Positions 44,726-52,326 of a DNA stretch of 64,000 nt are shown one piece after another; position 1 is the first letter of the stretch; the number at the start of each line of letters is the position of its first letter. This DNA comes from Streptomyces sp. NBC_01478 (GTDB lineage: Bacteria; Actinomycetota; Actinomycetes; Streptomycetales; Streptomycetaceae). The DNA is taken from positions 2,709,501-2,773,500 of the forward strand of contig NZ_CP109444.1 in NCBI RefSeq assembly GCF_036227225.1, read 5' to 3'. The notes under the pieces are model-generated. The model was not told the DNA's origin, searched no databases, and saw only the letters and a program-made list of their open reading frames with translations. The position numbers were made by a program, and so were the translations under genes.

Positions 44726-45781
44726 CTATGCGAGACCCGCGCGCTCCAGTGCCTCGGTTCCTGCGCGGAGGGCGGCGATCCGTTCCTCCAGGGTCCAGCC
44801 CGCCGGGGCGAGCGTCAGGGTGGTGACACCGGCCGCCGCGTACTCCTTCATCCGGTCCGCGATGCGGTCCACGGAGCCCAGGAGCGTCGTCTTGTCGATC
44901 AGGTCGTGCGGGATGGCGGCCGCGGCACCTTCTTTGTCGCCGGCCAGGTACTTGTCCTGGATCTCGGCGGCGGCGGCCTCGAAGCCCATGCGCTGGGCCA
45001 GTTTGTTGTAGAAGTTCTGCTGCCGGCTGCCCATGCCACCGACGTACAGCGCGGTGTACGGGCGGAAGGTGTCGGCGAGCTTCTCGACGTCCTTGTCCTC
45101 GCCGAAGGCGAGCGGGACCGTCGGGACGATGTCGAAGCCTTCGAGGGTCTTCCCGGCCTTCTCGCGCCCGGCCCGCAGGTGCTTGATGGCGGTGTCCTCA
45201 AGATGCTCGGCGGACGGGAAGATGAGCAGCGCGCCGTCGGCGATCTCGCCGGTCTGCTCCAGGTTCTTCGGGCCGATCGCCGCGATGTACAGCGGGATGT
45301 GCTCGCGCTCCGGGTGCACGGTCAGCTTGAGGGGCTTGCCGGGGCCGCCGGGCAGCGGCAGCGTCCAGTGCTCGCCGTCGTAGGACAGCCGCTCGCGGGT
45401 CATCGCCTTGCGGACGATCTCGACGTACTCACGTGTGCGTGCCAGCGGCTTGTCGAACTTGACGCCGTACCAGCCCTCGGAGACCTGCGGGCCCGAGACG
45501 CCGATGCCGAGGCGGAAGCGGCCGCCGGAGAGCGAGTCGAGGGTCGCGGCGGTCATCGCGGTCATGGCGGGCTGGCGGGCCGGGATCTGGAAGATGGCCG
45601 AGCCGACGTCGATGCGCTCGGTCTGCGCGGCGACCCAGGTGAGCACCGTGGCCGCGTCGGAGCCGTAGGCCTCGGCGGCCCAGCACACCGCGTAGCCGAG
45701 ACGGTCGGCCTCCTGCGCCACGGCGAGATTGTCGCCGTCCATTCCGGCACCCCAGTAGCCGAGGTTGATCCCGAGCTGCAT
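44726..45781 (-). CDS. LLM-class F420-dependent oxidoreductase
   Basis: The 351-residue TIM-barrel protein belongs to the luciferase-like monooxygenase superfamily in its F420-using branch: MQLGINLGYWGAGMDGDN, GYAVCWAAEAYGSDAATVL, TERIDVGSAIFQIPARQPAMTAMTAATLD, GRFRLGIGVSGPQVSEGWYG, and IPLYIAAIGPKNLEQTGEIADG. Substrates vary and cannot be predicted. The ATG at 45779-45781 was chosen because homology starts at MQLGINLG and AAGGGG lies upstream; the longer frame has a Pro/Arg-rich extension without homology. It is divergent from the aldo/keto reductase gene. Confidence 0.9.
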   Translation of the reverse strand: MQLGINLGYWGAGMDGDNLAVAQEADRLGYAVCWAAEAYGSDAATVLTWVAAQTERIDVGSAIFQIPARQPAMTAMTAATLDSLSGGRFRLGIGVSGPQVSEGWYGVKFDKPLARTREYVEIVRKAMTRERLSYDGEHWTLPLPGGPGKPLKLTVHPEREHIPLYIAAIGPKNLEQTGEIADGALLIFPSAEHLEDTAIKHLRAGREKAGKTLEGFDIVPTVPLAFGEDKDVEKLADTFRPYTALYVGGMGSRQQNFYNKLAQRMGFEAAAAEIQDKYLAGDKEGAAAAIPHDLIDKTTLLGSVDRIADRMKEYAAAGVTTLTLAPAGWTLEERIAALRAGTEALERAGLA

Positions 45782-45967
45782 GGCAGACCCCTTACCCATC
45801 AGTAACGTCGCTGTTGTGCCGACCCTAGCGCGAGGTGGTCCGGGCGGACAGGACGGGTGCCGGTGAGCGGTCACGGAGCGTGCCCTGCGAGGGACTGTGG
45901 ATCATCGTGGAAATCGGTTATCCACAGGCAACCACAGCGCAGGTTCAGGCCAGTAATCTCGGCGTTC

Positions 45968-46951
45968 ATGGAGCAGAGGCATCTCGGCCGTACCGGCCTT
46001 CGTGTGTCCCGGATCGGACTCGGCACCCTCACGTGGGGGCGCGACACCGACGAGCATGACGCCGCGGACCTGTTGAAGGCGTTCTGGGAGGCCGGCGGCA
46101 CCCTCGTCGACACGGCGGACGTGTACGGCGACGGGGAGGCCGAGTATCTGCTCGGACAGCTCATAGAGGGGCTCGTGCCGCGCCGGGACCTGGTCATCTC
46201 GACGAAGGCGGGGAGCGTACCCGACCCCGACCGCCGCTTCGACGGCTCGCGCGGCCACTTGCTCGCCGCGCTGGACGCCTCGCTGGCCCGCCTCGGCACG
46301 GACTACGTCGACGTGTGGCACATCCACGCCTTCGACCCGTTCACCCCGCTGGAGGAGACCCTCCAGGCCCTGGACCTGGCGGTCAGCAGCGGGCGGGCGC
46401 GCTACGCGGGCGTCTCCAACTACTGCGGCTGGCAGTTGGCCAAGGCGGCGACCTGGCAACTGGCGGCGCCGGGCACGCGGACACGGCTGGCGAGCACACA
46501 GTTGGAGTACTCGCTGTTGCAGCGGGGCGTCGAGCGCGAGGTGCTGCCGGCCGCGCTGGACCTGGGCATCGGGCTGCTGCCCTCCTCCCCGCTCGGGCGC
46601 GGGGTCCTCACCGGCAAGTACCGGCACGCGACCCCGGCGGACTCGCGCGGCGCCTCGGAGCACATGGCGCCGTTCGTCGCGCCGTACCTCGACGACGCGG
46701 CGACGCGCATCGTGGACGCGGTGACCATCGCCGCGGACGGACTCGCCGTGACACCCCTCCAGGTCGCCCTCGCCTGGGTCCGCGACCGGCCCGGGGTGGC
46801 CGCCCCGATCGTCGGCGCGCGCAACGCGCAGCAGCTCACGGCCGCATTGTCAGTGGAGGCGCTTAGTCTTCCTGACGAGATCTGCCGAGCGCTCGACGAT
46901 GTGTCGGCGCCTCTGCACCGCTATCCCGATCACGACTGGAGCACGCTGTGA
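45968..46951 (+). CDS. Aldo/keto reductase
   Basis: The 327-residue NADPH-dependent barrel enzyme has MEQRHLGRTGLRVSRIGLGTLTWG, the catalytic Asp/Tyr in GGTLVDTADVYGDGEAE, the catalytic Lys in LVISTKAGS, the His in VDVWHIHAFDP, and the cofactor region IGLLPSSPLGRGVLTGKY with AAPIVGARNAQQL. It reduces carbonyls; the natural substrate is unknown. The ATG at 45968 is the start of homology. Its stop overlaps the GTG of the following gene as GTGA, so the two are translationally coupled. Confidence 0.92.
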   Translation: MEQRHLGRTGLRVSRIGLGTLTWGRDTDEHDAADLLKAFWEAGGTLVDTADVYGDGEAEYLLGQLIEGLVPRRDLVISTKAGSVPDPDRRFDGSRGHLLAALDASLARLGTDYVDVWHIHAFDPFTPLEETLQALDLAVSSGRARYAGVSNYCGWQLAKAATWQLAAPGTRTRLASTQLEYSLLQRGVEREVLPAALDLGIGLLPSSPLGRGVLTGKYRHATPADSRGASEHMAPFVAPYLDDAATRIVDAVTIAADGLAVTPLQVALAWVRDRPGVAAPIVGARNAQQLTAALSVEALSLPDEICRALDDVSAPLHRYPDHDWSTL

Positions 46952-49287
46952 GCACGGACCCGGAGACCACGGAGACCTCGCTGTCCGAGGACACGGAGGC
47001 CACACAGGGCGCCGTGGCGGACGCCGGCGCGGACACGGACACGGACACGGGCACGGACGCCGGCGCGGGAGCCGGGGGCGCGGACGGGGGGTCGGCCGGG
47101 GAGAGTTCGGCCGCCGACGGGCCGGATGCCGAGGCAGGCACCGAGGACACGGACGGGGACGCCGAGAGCACAGTCGCGGAGGCCGCAGAAGGCGCCGAGG
47201 GTGCCGGTGAGGCCACCGCCGAGGTTGTCGCCGCCGAACTGTCCGAGGCCGCCGCCGAGTTGCTGGCGCAGCGGCTGGAGCGGGAGCGGATCGAGCGGCG
47301 GAAGGCGGAGAAGACCGGGGCCATCGTGGCCGGGACCAAGCTCAGCGGGACGGCCGCCGAGCTGCTCGCGGCGGTGCGGGCCGTGGAGAGCGGCGAGAAG
47401 CCCGTGGCCGTCCCCTTCGCCAAGCCGGAGCCCGCCCCGCGCCCGTCCGCCGCCCCGGAGGCGGTGCGGCGGCCACAGCCCGCCGCGGCCGAGCCCGGCG
47501 TCCCCGCGACCGAGACCGTCGAGTCCGTACGGCGTGTGCTGGCCGAGGGCGGCGCGCCCGAGACGCTCGCGGCACAGGTCGCGGCGGCGCTCGGCGAGAG
47601 CGGTGACGATCAACTCCGCGAGGATCCTTGGCAGTTGCTGCGCGTCCCGGGTGTACGGCCTGAGCAGGCCGACGGGTTCGCGCGGGCCCTGCTCGGCGCG
47701 GAGTGCGCGCCGGACGACGAGCGGCGCGGCCGGGCGGTCGTCGGCTGGCTCCTGGAGCAGGCGGCTCTGGCCGGGCATACGGCCCTGGAGGCGGCGGCGT
47801 TGACGGCCGCACTGGCCAAGCAAGGTGTGCCCGACCCGGACGCGGCGACGCAGAGCGCCATCGCGGAGGGCGAAGTGCTGGTCTTCCAGGACGCGTTGGA
47901 CGAGCCCGCGGTCCCGGTGCAGCGGACGGACGACGCGTCCGATTCCGCTGAGGATCCGGAGGTCGAGGAGCGTCCTGTCCGTGTGCTGATCGGCCTGGAG
48001 CGGTACGCACTCGCCGAGGAGAGCCTCGCCGACGGACTCGCCAAGGTGATCAACTCGGTGCCGAAGGAGGACGGTTCGGCGGCGGAGTGGGAGCAGGCGG
48101 GTGCCGCCAAGGGATCCACCGGCGAGCTGATCCGCGCGGTCGCGGCACACGGCCTGGTGCTGCACACCGGCGGGGAGGCGTCCCTGGAGGAACCGGCGGC
48201 ACTGCTCGGCGCCGCGGCGGGCTTCGGGCTGCGCGCCTGGGCCGCCGCCCACGGTCCGGTCGGCCGGGACCGGTTCGCCGCGCTGCTGACCCGGTCCGCC
48301 GGGTCGGAAGGCGCGGCCTCGGACGACGGGCCCCGCGCGGCCACCGTCGCCGGGCTGCTGTCCGGTGCCGAAGGGCCCGGGCGGGACACCGACGGCGCCC
48401 TCGATCTGGATCTCCTCGTCGTGCTCGACGCGCCTCAACTGGACGTCGAGACGGCGGCGTTGCTCACCGAGTCGCTGCCGGACGGGGCGCGGCTGGTGCT
48501 GGCCGGGGACCCTGCGGTGCTGTGGTCGGCGGGTCCGGGGCGGGTCTTCGCCGATCTGCTCGCGTCGAAGGCCTGCCCCCAGGTCGTCTCACGGCGACCG
48601 GATCTCGGTCCCGTGGGCGAACTCGTCTCGGGCATCGGCATCGGCGAGCTCAACCAGGTGGAGGCCCCCGGCAAGGAGGTCGTGATCGTGCCGGTGCGGG
48701 ACGCCGGTGAGGCCGTGCACCGGACCGTGCAGCTCGTCGCCGACTCGGTGCCGCGGGTGATCGGTGTCCCCGCCGAGCAGACGGTGGTGATCACGCCGGG
48801 CCATGGCGGCGCGGCGGGCACCCGTGCCCTCAACGTGGCGCTGAAGGAGCGGCTCAACCCCGGCCCCGGCCGCTTCGGCGGCTTCGACCCCGGCGACCGG
48901 ATCGCGTACTCCCCCACCCCCGGGCGTACGGTCTCCGGCCGGGTGCTGATGGCCGACGCCAAGGGGCTGCACCTCGACTGCCCCGACGGCCTGGTCGTCG
49001 TACCGAAGGAGCGGGTGGAGCAGTCCGTGCGGCACGGGTGGGCGCTGACCGCGCACCAGGCGGTGGGGGTGCGGTGGCCGGCGGTGGTCGTGGTGCTGCC
49101 CGGGGACGCGGCGCAGGCACTCAGCCGGCCCTGGGTGTACACGGCGTTCAGCCGGGCGGACCGGCACCTGTCCGTGGTGCACGGCGTGGACCAGGCGCTC
49201 CCCCGAGCCGTCGCCGAGGTCCCGGCCAAGCCGCGCACGACCCGGCTGCCGGTCCTGCTGCGACCGCAGGTTCCGGCGGAGGTCTGA
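46948..49287 (+). CDS. RecD2-like helix-hairpin-helix protein with degenerate ATPase motifs
   Basis: The 779-residue protein has an acidic, Asp/Thr/Ala-rich low-complexity head (first 90 residues), a coiled-coil-like stretch, and a helix-hairpin-helix (LLRVPGVRPEQADGFARALL, about residue 230). The C-terminal half follows the RecD2 helicase layout. The position of Walker A reads LHTGGEASLEEP (about 405-416) and lacks the GKT. The position of Walker B reads LLVVLDAPQLD (about 489-499) and lacks DE. Later elements are kept: LVLAGDPAVLWSAGPGRVFADLL, TAHQAVGVRWPAVVVVLPGD and VYTAFSRADRHLSVV. It is therefore probably a DNA-binding pseudo-helicase. It is coupled to the aldo/keto reductase gene. Confidence 0.8.
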   Translation: MSTDPETTETSLSEDTEATQGAVADAGADTDTDTGTDAGAGAGGADGGSAGESSAADGPDAEAGTEDTDGDAESTVAEAAEGAEGAGEATAEVVAAELSEAAAELLAQRLERERIERRKAEKTGAIVAGTKLSGTAAELLAAVRAVESGEKPVAVPFAKPEPAPRPSAAPEAVRRPQPAAAEPGVPATETVESVRRVLAEGGAPETLAAQVAAALGESGDDQLREDPWQLLRVPGVRPEQADGFARALLGAECAPDDERRGRAVVGWLLEQAALAGHTALEAAALTAALAKQGVPDPDAATQSAIAEGEVLVFQDALDEPAVPVQRTDDASDSAEDPEVEERPVRVLIGLERYALAEESLADGLAKVINSVPKEDGSAAEWEQAGAAKGSTGELIRAVAAHGLVLHTGGEASLEEPAALLGAAAGFGLRAWAAAHGPVGRDRFAALLTRSAGSEGAASDDGPRAATVAGLLSGAEGPGRDTDGALDLDLLVVLDAPQLDVETAALLTESLPDGARLVLAGDPAVLWSAGPGRVFADLLASKACPQVVSRRPDLGPVGELVSGIGIGELNQVEAPGKEVVIVPVRDAGEAVHRTVQLVADSVPRVIGVPAEQTVVITPGHGGAAGTRALNVALKERLNPGPGRFGGFDPGDRIAYSPTPGRTVSGRVLMADAKGLHLDCPDGLVVVPKERVEQSVRHGWALTAHQAVGVRWPAVVVVLPGDAAQALSRPWVYTAFSRADRHLSVVHGVDQALPRAVAEVPAKPRTTRLPVLLRPQVPAEV

Positions 49288-49478
49288 ACCGGACGGCAGA
49301 CGACGGAGGCCCGAACACGGAGGTCCGAACCGGATGACCGACAGCGGCAGTCGCGTCACGGAGGTCTGAGGCGGACAGGCGGCGACCATGGTCACGTCAC
49401 GGCAGCCTGAGCCGACGGCCGACGACCACGGTGACGCCACGGAAGTCCTAGCCGGACGACAACGACGGCGGCGGTCAT
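49275..49478 (+). repeat. Five decayed 41-bp tandem repeats beginning in the end of the RecD2-like gene
   Basis: Units start at 49275, 49316, 49357, 49398 and 49438, each close to CACGGAGGTCTGAGCCGGA at the beginning. The first unit contains the real stop codon; later units carry corresponding TGA or TAG triplets. The periodicity of 41, 41, 41 and 40 bases and progressive divergence suggest old tandem duplication. Confidence 0.7.
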
Positions 49479-49510
49479 GGAGGGGTTGCCTCCGTGACCG
49501 CCGCCGTCGT
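49462..49510. terminator. Strong bidirectional terminator
   Basis: Twenty-two-base arms (49462-49483 and 49489-49510) pair with a single G-T wobble around a 5-base loop. It lies between two convergent genes and overlaps the last 41-bp repeat unit. Confidence 0.85.
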
Positions 49511-49538
49511 CGTCGCAAACAGCGGGGCGTGGTGCGGC

Positions 49539-50285
49539 TCAGCGCTCCGCTTCCAGTGCCTCCAGGTCCTCGTCCTCGTCGAGATCCGCGTCCAGGTCGG
49601 GATCGAGTTCGTCGTCGATCACGTCCTCGATCTCGGCTCCGGGCTCGTCCACCTCGTCGATGTCGTCCAGTTCGTCGTCGATCTCGTCGTCGAAGACCGC
49701 GCTGACGTCGAAGCGGCAGACCACTCGCTGGGGATCGACCTGCTCGAAGGGGGCCTCCAGCCAGGAGCCCGGTTCGGCCGCTTCGTCGGCCGCGGTCACC
49801 CACAGCGTGGAGTCGCCCTCCTCCAGCCCGAACTCCTTGGGCCGGGAGGCGATCTCGTCCGCCTCGAACTCGTCGAAGAGGATGCCGAGCGCACCGTGGA
49901 TCGTGCCGGAGGCCTCCGTGCCCGTGCCGTCGCCGACCGCCGCCTCAACCCGCTGCGCCTGGGCCAGCAGCCGCTGCGGCTCCGCCACGGCGTAGTCACG
50001 GCGGATCAGCACGCTCACCGCGTTCGGCTCCTCCGGGCCGGTGTACGGCGGCAGGGAGTCGTCGGTACCGGGGATCTCGAAAGGCGTGACCTCGTCATAA
50101 CGGTCGTAGAGCAGCTCGTCGTAGACCTCGGCGGCCGCGGCGAGCTGGTTGAACGCCTCGTAGACGGCCGGGTCGTCCTCCCCCGACCGGGCTTCGACCG
50201 CGGCCAGGTGGCGGTCGAGCGCGGTCTTGACCGCCTCGGCGGCGGCGCGTACCTCGGCAGCGGTTGGCTGCGCAGCATCAGACAT
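49539..50285 (-). CDS. Conserved hypothetical protein with long acidic tail
   Basis: The 248-residue protein is not assigned to a named family. The first 90 residues are helical (AAEAVKTALDRHLAAVEARSGEDDPAVYEAFNQLAAAAEVYDELLYDRYDEVTPFE in outline). A central region (VSVLIRRDYAVAEPQRLLAQAQRV) follows. The last 45 residues are almost all Asp/Glu with Ile, Leu and Val (such as DDELDDIDEVDEPGAEIED). The ATG at 50283-50285 lies 47 bases from a divergent DUF5703 gene, so the two share a promoter region. The acidic tail suggests a protein- or metal-binding role, but no function can be given. Confidence 0.75.
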   Translation of the reverse strand: MSDAAQPTAAEVRAAAEAVKTALDRHLAAVEARSGEDDPAVYEAFNQLAAAAEVYDELLYDRYDEVTPFEIPGTDDSLPPYTGPEEPNAVSVLIRRDYAVAEPQRLLAQAQRVEAAVGDGTGTEASGTIHGALGILFDEFEADEIASRPKEFGLEEGDSTLWVTAADEAAEPGSWLEAPFEQVDPQRVVCRFDVSAVFDDEIDDELDDIDEVDEPGAEIEDVIDDELDPDLDADLDEDEDLEALEAER

Positions 50286-50332
50286 AGTGCAGACGCTATC
50301 CGTACCGGGGCTCTGCCCGCACAATAGATGCG

Positions 50333-50521
50333 ATGCCGGAATACGAATTTGTCGACGTGTACGTACCGCGCGGGGTCTCCCGCAAGGACGCCACACGTCT
50401 GCTGACGGACCATGCCGAGTACGGACACTGGGAATTGGACCGACTGAGCCTGTTGCGCGACGGCAGTCGCAGGGTGCGGCTGCGCCGGCGGATCATCCGC
50501 CAGGTACGCGCGACGTGGTGA
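50333..50521 (+). CDS. DUF5703-family small protein
   Basis: The 62-residue protein MPEYEFVDVYVPRGVSRK... matches the conserved actinobacterial DUF5703 family as I recall it. It is short, begins with an acidic strand (EYEFVDVYVPRG), has a helix (KDATRLLTDHAEYGHWELDR) and ends with a very basic segment (SRRVRLRRRIIRQ), which could contact nucleic acid. Its function is unknown. The ATG is 47 bases from the divergent acidic-tail gene, and a terminator follows. Confidence 0.78.
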   Translation: MPEYEFVDVYVPRGVSRKDATRLLTDHAEYGHWELDRLSLLRDGSRRVRLRRRIIRQVRATW

Positions 50522-50535
50522 GCTGAGCCGGGCGA

Positions 50536-50572
50536 AACGGAGCGGGCCCCGACAGTGCGGGGCCCCTCCGTT
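50536..50572 (+). terminator. Terminator between the DUF5703 gene and chpC
   Basis: Arms at 50536-50550 and 50559-50572 pair with one bulged base (AACGGAG-GGGCCCC type). The position between convergent genes suggests bidirectional use. Confidence 0.7.
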
Positions 50573-50596
50573 GCGCAGATCACATCTTCCCGGGAG

Positions 50597-51709
50597 CTAG
50601 ACCGAAGCCTTCGCCTTGCGGTAGAGCACCGCGCCCGCCAGCAGCGCGCCCGCGCCGACCGGCAGGGCGAGGCCCAGCGGCAGCTCGCTACCGGTGTGCG
50701 CGAGCTGCGGGGCCCCCTGGGAGTGGACGGCGGACTGCGCACCGGGCTGGTTCACGTGCGCGGAACCGGTCGGCGTGTGAACGCCCTTGATCGGCGAGGT
50801 ACCGCCCGGCGAGGCGGGGTGACCGGGTGTGCCGGGGTGGCTCGGGGTCCCGGGGTGGCCCGGGTGACCTGGAGTCCCGGGGTGGCCCGGAGTCCCCGGA
50901 GGGGTCGTCCCGTGACCGCCGCCCGGAGGCGTGCCGTGGTGGCCACCGCCGCCGCCATGGTGACCGCCACCGTGGTTGCCACTGCCACCGTGGTGACCGC
51001 CTCCACCGTTGTGGCCTCCACCGTCGTGACCGCCACCATGGTCACCTCCGCCACCGTGGTGCCCCCCGCCGCCGTGATGGCCGCCTCCGCCACCGTGATG
51101 GCCGCCCCCACCGTCGTGACCGCCCCCGTGGTGCCCCCCACCGCCGGGAGGCGTCCCGTGGTCGTGGCCGCCGCTGTTCCAACTCCCGCCGTTGGCACAG
51201 TCGTTGCCGGTGACGGCGTTGCCGATGCCGATGACGTCGACGCTGTTGCCGCACACGTTCACCGGCGCGTCGATCGGTACCTGGACGTGGTTGCCCGAGC
51301 CGACACCGGGCGAGCCGGAAGCGTGTCCGCCGGCGTGCGAGCCCCCTGAGCCTCCGTGCGCGCCGTGTCCGCCGGAGCCGCCCGAGTTGCCGTAACCCCC
51401 CGAGTCGCCGTACCCACCGGACGAGCCGTGACCCCCCGAACCCCCATGGCCGTGACCACTGACGCCGCCCTGGTTGGCGCACTTGTTGCCGACGGCCGGG
51501 TTGAGGATCCCGACCACGTTCACGGTGTTGCCGCAGACGTTGACCGGCACATGCACCGGTGCCTGCACGGTGTTGCCGGACAGTACGCCGGGCGAGTTCG
51601 AACTGGACCCGTTCGCACCCGAGTCCGCGTGGGCGACACCGCCCGCGGCGGCGATCACCCCGGTCGCGGCCGCCATGGTCATCAAGCTCTTTCGAGTGAC
51701 CTGTCGCAT
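50597..51709 (-). CDS. chpC: Long chaplin with His/Gly-rich linker and sortase signal
   Basis: The 370-residue precursor has a signal peptide (SLMTMAAATGVIAAAGGVAHAD) and two chaplin domains, each with two Cys (VNVCGNTVNVVGILNPAVGNKC and VNVCGNSVDVIGIGNAVTGNDC in outline). A linker of about 150 residues follows, made of GGGHH, HDGGG and GHPGTP units. The end carries LAHTG, a hydrophobic helix and KAKA, the LAxTG cell-wall sorting signal used by Streptomyces class E sortases. Long chaplins are anchored on aerial hyphae and recruit short chaplins to form the hydrophobic surface. The very His-rich linker is longer than I recall for S. coelicolor ChpC. The ATG at 51707-51709 has AGGGGGGA upstream. 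The gene follows chpH. Confidence 0.9.
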   Translation of the reverse strand: MRQVTRKSLMTMAAATGVIAAAGGVAHADSGANGSSSNSPGVLSGNTVQAPVHVPVNVCGNTVNVVGILNPAVGNKCANQGGVSGHGHGGSGGHGSSGGYGDSGGYGNSGGSGGHGAHGGSGGSHAGGHASGSPGVGSGNHVQVPIDAPVNVCGNSVDVIGIGNAVTGNDCANGGSWNSGGHDHGTPPGGGGHHGGGHDGGGGHHGGGGGHHGGGGHHGGGGDHGGGHDGGGHNGGGGHHGGSGNHGGGHHGGGGGHHGTPPGGGHGTTPPGTPGHPGTPGHPGHPGTPSHPGTPGHPASPGGTSPIKGVHTPTGSAHVNQPGAQSAVHSQGAPQLAHTGSELPLGLALPVGAGALLAGAVLYRKAKASV

Positions 51710-51760
51710 TGCTGAATTCCCCCCTGCCTTCATTCCTGACTGAAATTCCTCGCGCGACTT

Positions 51761-51832
51761 CTCGATCGACCTCTAGCTCGACTTCTAGCTCGACTTCTAG
51801 TTCGACCTATAGCTCGACTTCTCGATCGATTT
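51761..51832 (-). repeat. Six tandem 12-bp repeats in the chpC leader
   Basis: Six contiguous 12-base units close to CTAGCTCGACTT (plus strand) span 51761-51832, two of them identical. They lie between the chpH terminator and the chpC start codon, so they are in the chpC promoter or 5' leader. Confidence 0.85.
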
Positions 51833-51848
51833 CTCGCGCAAAGACCGT

Positions 51849-51883
51849 CGGCCCCGGAGCGCATGGCGCGCGCTCCGGGGCCG
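51849..51883 (-). terminator. Terminator downstream of chpH
   Basis: Perfect 14-bp arms at 51849-51862 and 51870-51883 enclose 7 bases. The hairpin lies 30 bases after the chpH stop on the minus strand and separates chpH from chpC. Confidence 0.85.
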
Positions 51884-51913
51884 AGGACGTGGTCACCCCT
51901 CAGAGGGGCGACG

Positions 51914-52147
51914 TCACTTGTTGACGCAGGTGTTGCCGAAGGCGGGGTTCAGCAGACCGATCACCGAGATCGTGTTGCCGCACACGTTCACCGGGACGTG
52001 CACGGGCACCTGGATGACGTTGCCGGAAACGACACCCGGGGAGTGCACAGCGGCACCCTGAGCGCCCGAGTCGGCGACGGCCAGGCCCGCTCCCGCGAGA
52101 ACCAGGCCACCGGTGGCAGCCGCAGCGGCGACGACCTTCTTGATCAT
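51914..52147 (-). CDS. chpH: Short chaplin ChpH
   Basis: The 77-residue precursor has a signal peptide (MIKKVVAAAAATGGLVLAGAGLAVA) and one chaplin domain with two Cys, in NVCGNTISVIG and FGNTCVNK. Mature short chaplins are secreted, form amyloid fibres at the air-water interface and coat aerial hyphae and spores. ChpH is one of the two short chaplins made early in submerged growth in S. coelicolor and lies beside chpC there too. The ATG at 52145-52147 has a full AAGGAGG site, consistent with high expression. Confidence 0.95.
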   Translation of the reverse strand: MIKKVVAAAAATGGLVLAGAGLAVADSGAQGAAVHSPGVVSGNVIQVPVHVPVNVCGNTISVIGLLNPAFGNTCVNK

Positions 52148-52280
52148 TGTTCCTCCTTGTTGGCAAAAGCGATCTCGTGTTGCCGATCGCATCACCTGTA
52201 ACGAGGAGGGAGTAATGGAGCTACGAGCTTATGAGCACATTCACTCGTCCCAGTCGCCCCCGCACGCGCGGTCGAATTCC

Positions 52281-52320
52281 GGCGTCAACCGACGTCGACC
52301 GGCGTCGACCGGCGTCGACC
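52281..52320. repeat. Four tandem 10-bp repeats
   Basis: Four contiguous 10-base units close to GGCGTCGACC lie at 52281-52320, just beyond the end of the M20 peptidase gene and upstream of chpH. They contain repeated SalI-type GTCGAC palindromes. Function unknown; the position would allow a role in chpH regulation or termination. Confidence 0.6.
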
Positions 52321-52326
52321 GACGTT

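Noticed and set aside
50752..51482. Several frames opposite or within the chaplin linker (Thr/Val-rich and Arg/His-rich)
   Set aside because: They arise from the repetitive GGC/CAC codons of the linker read in other frames.
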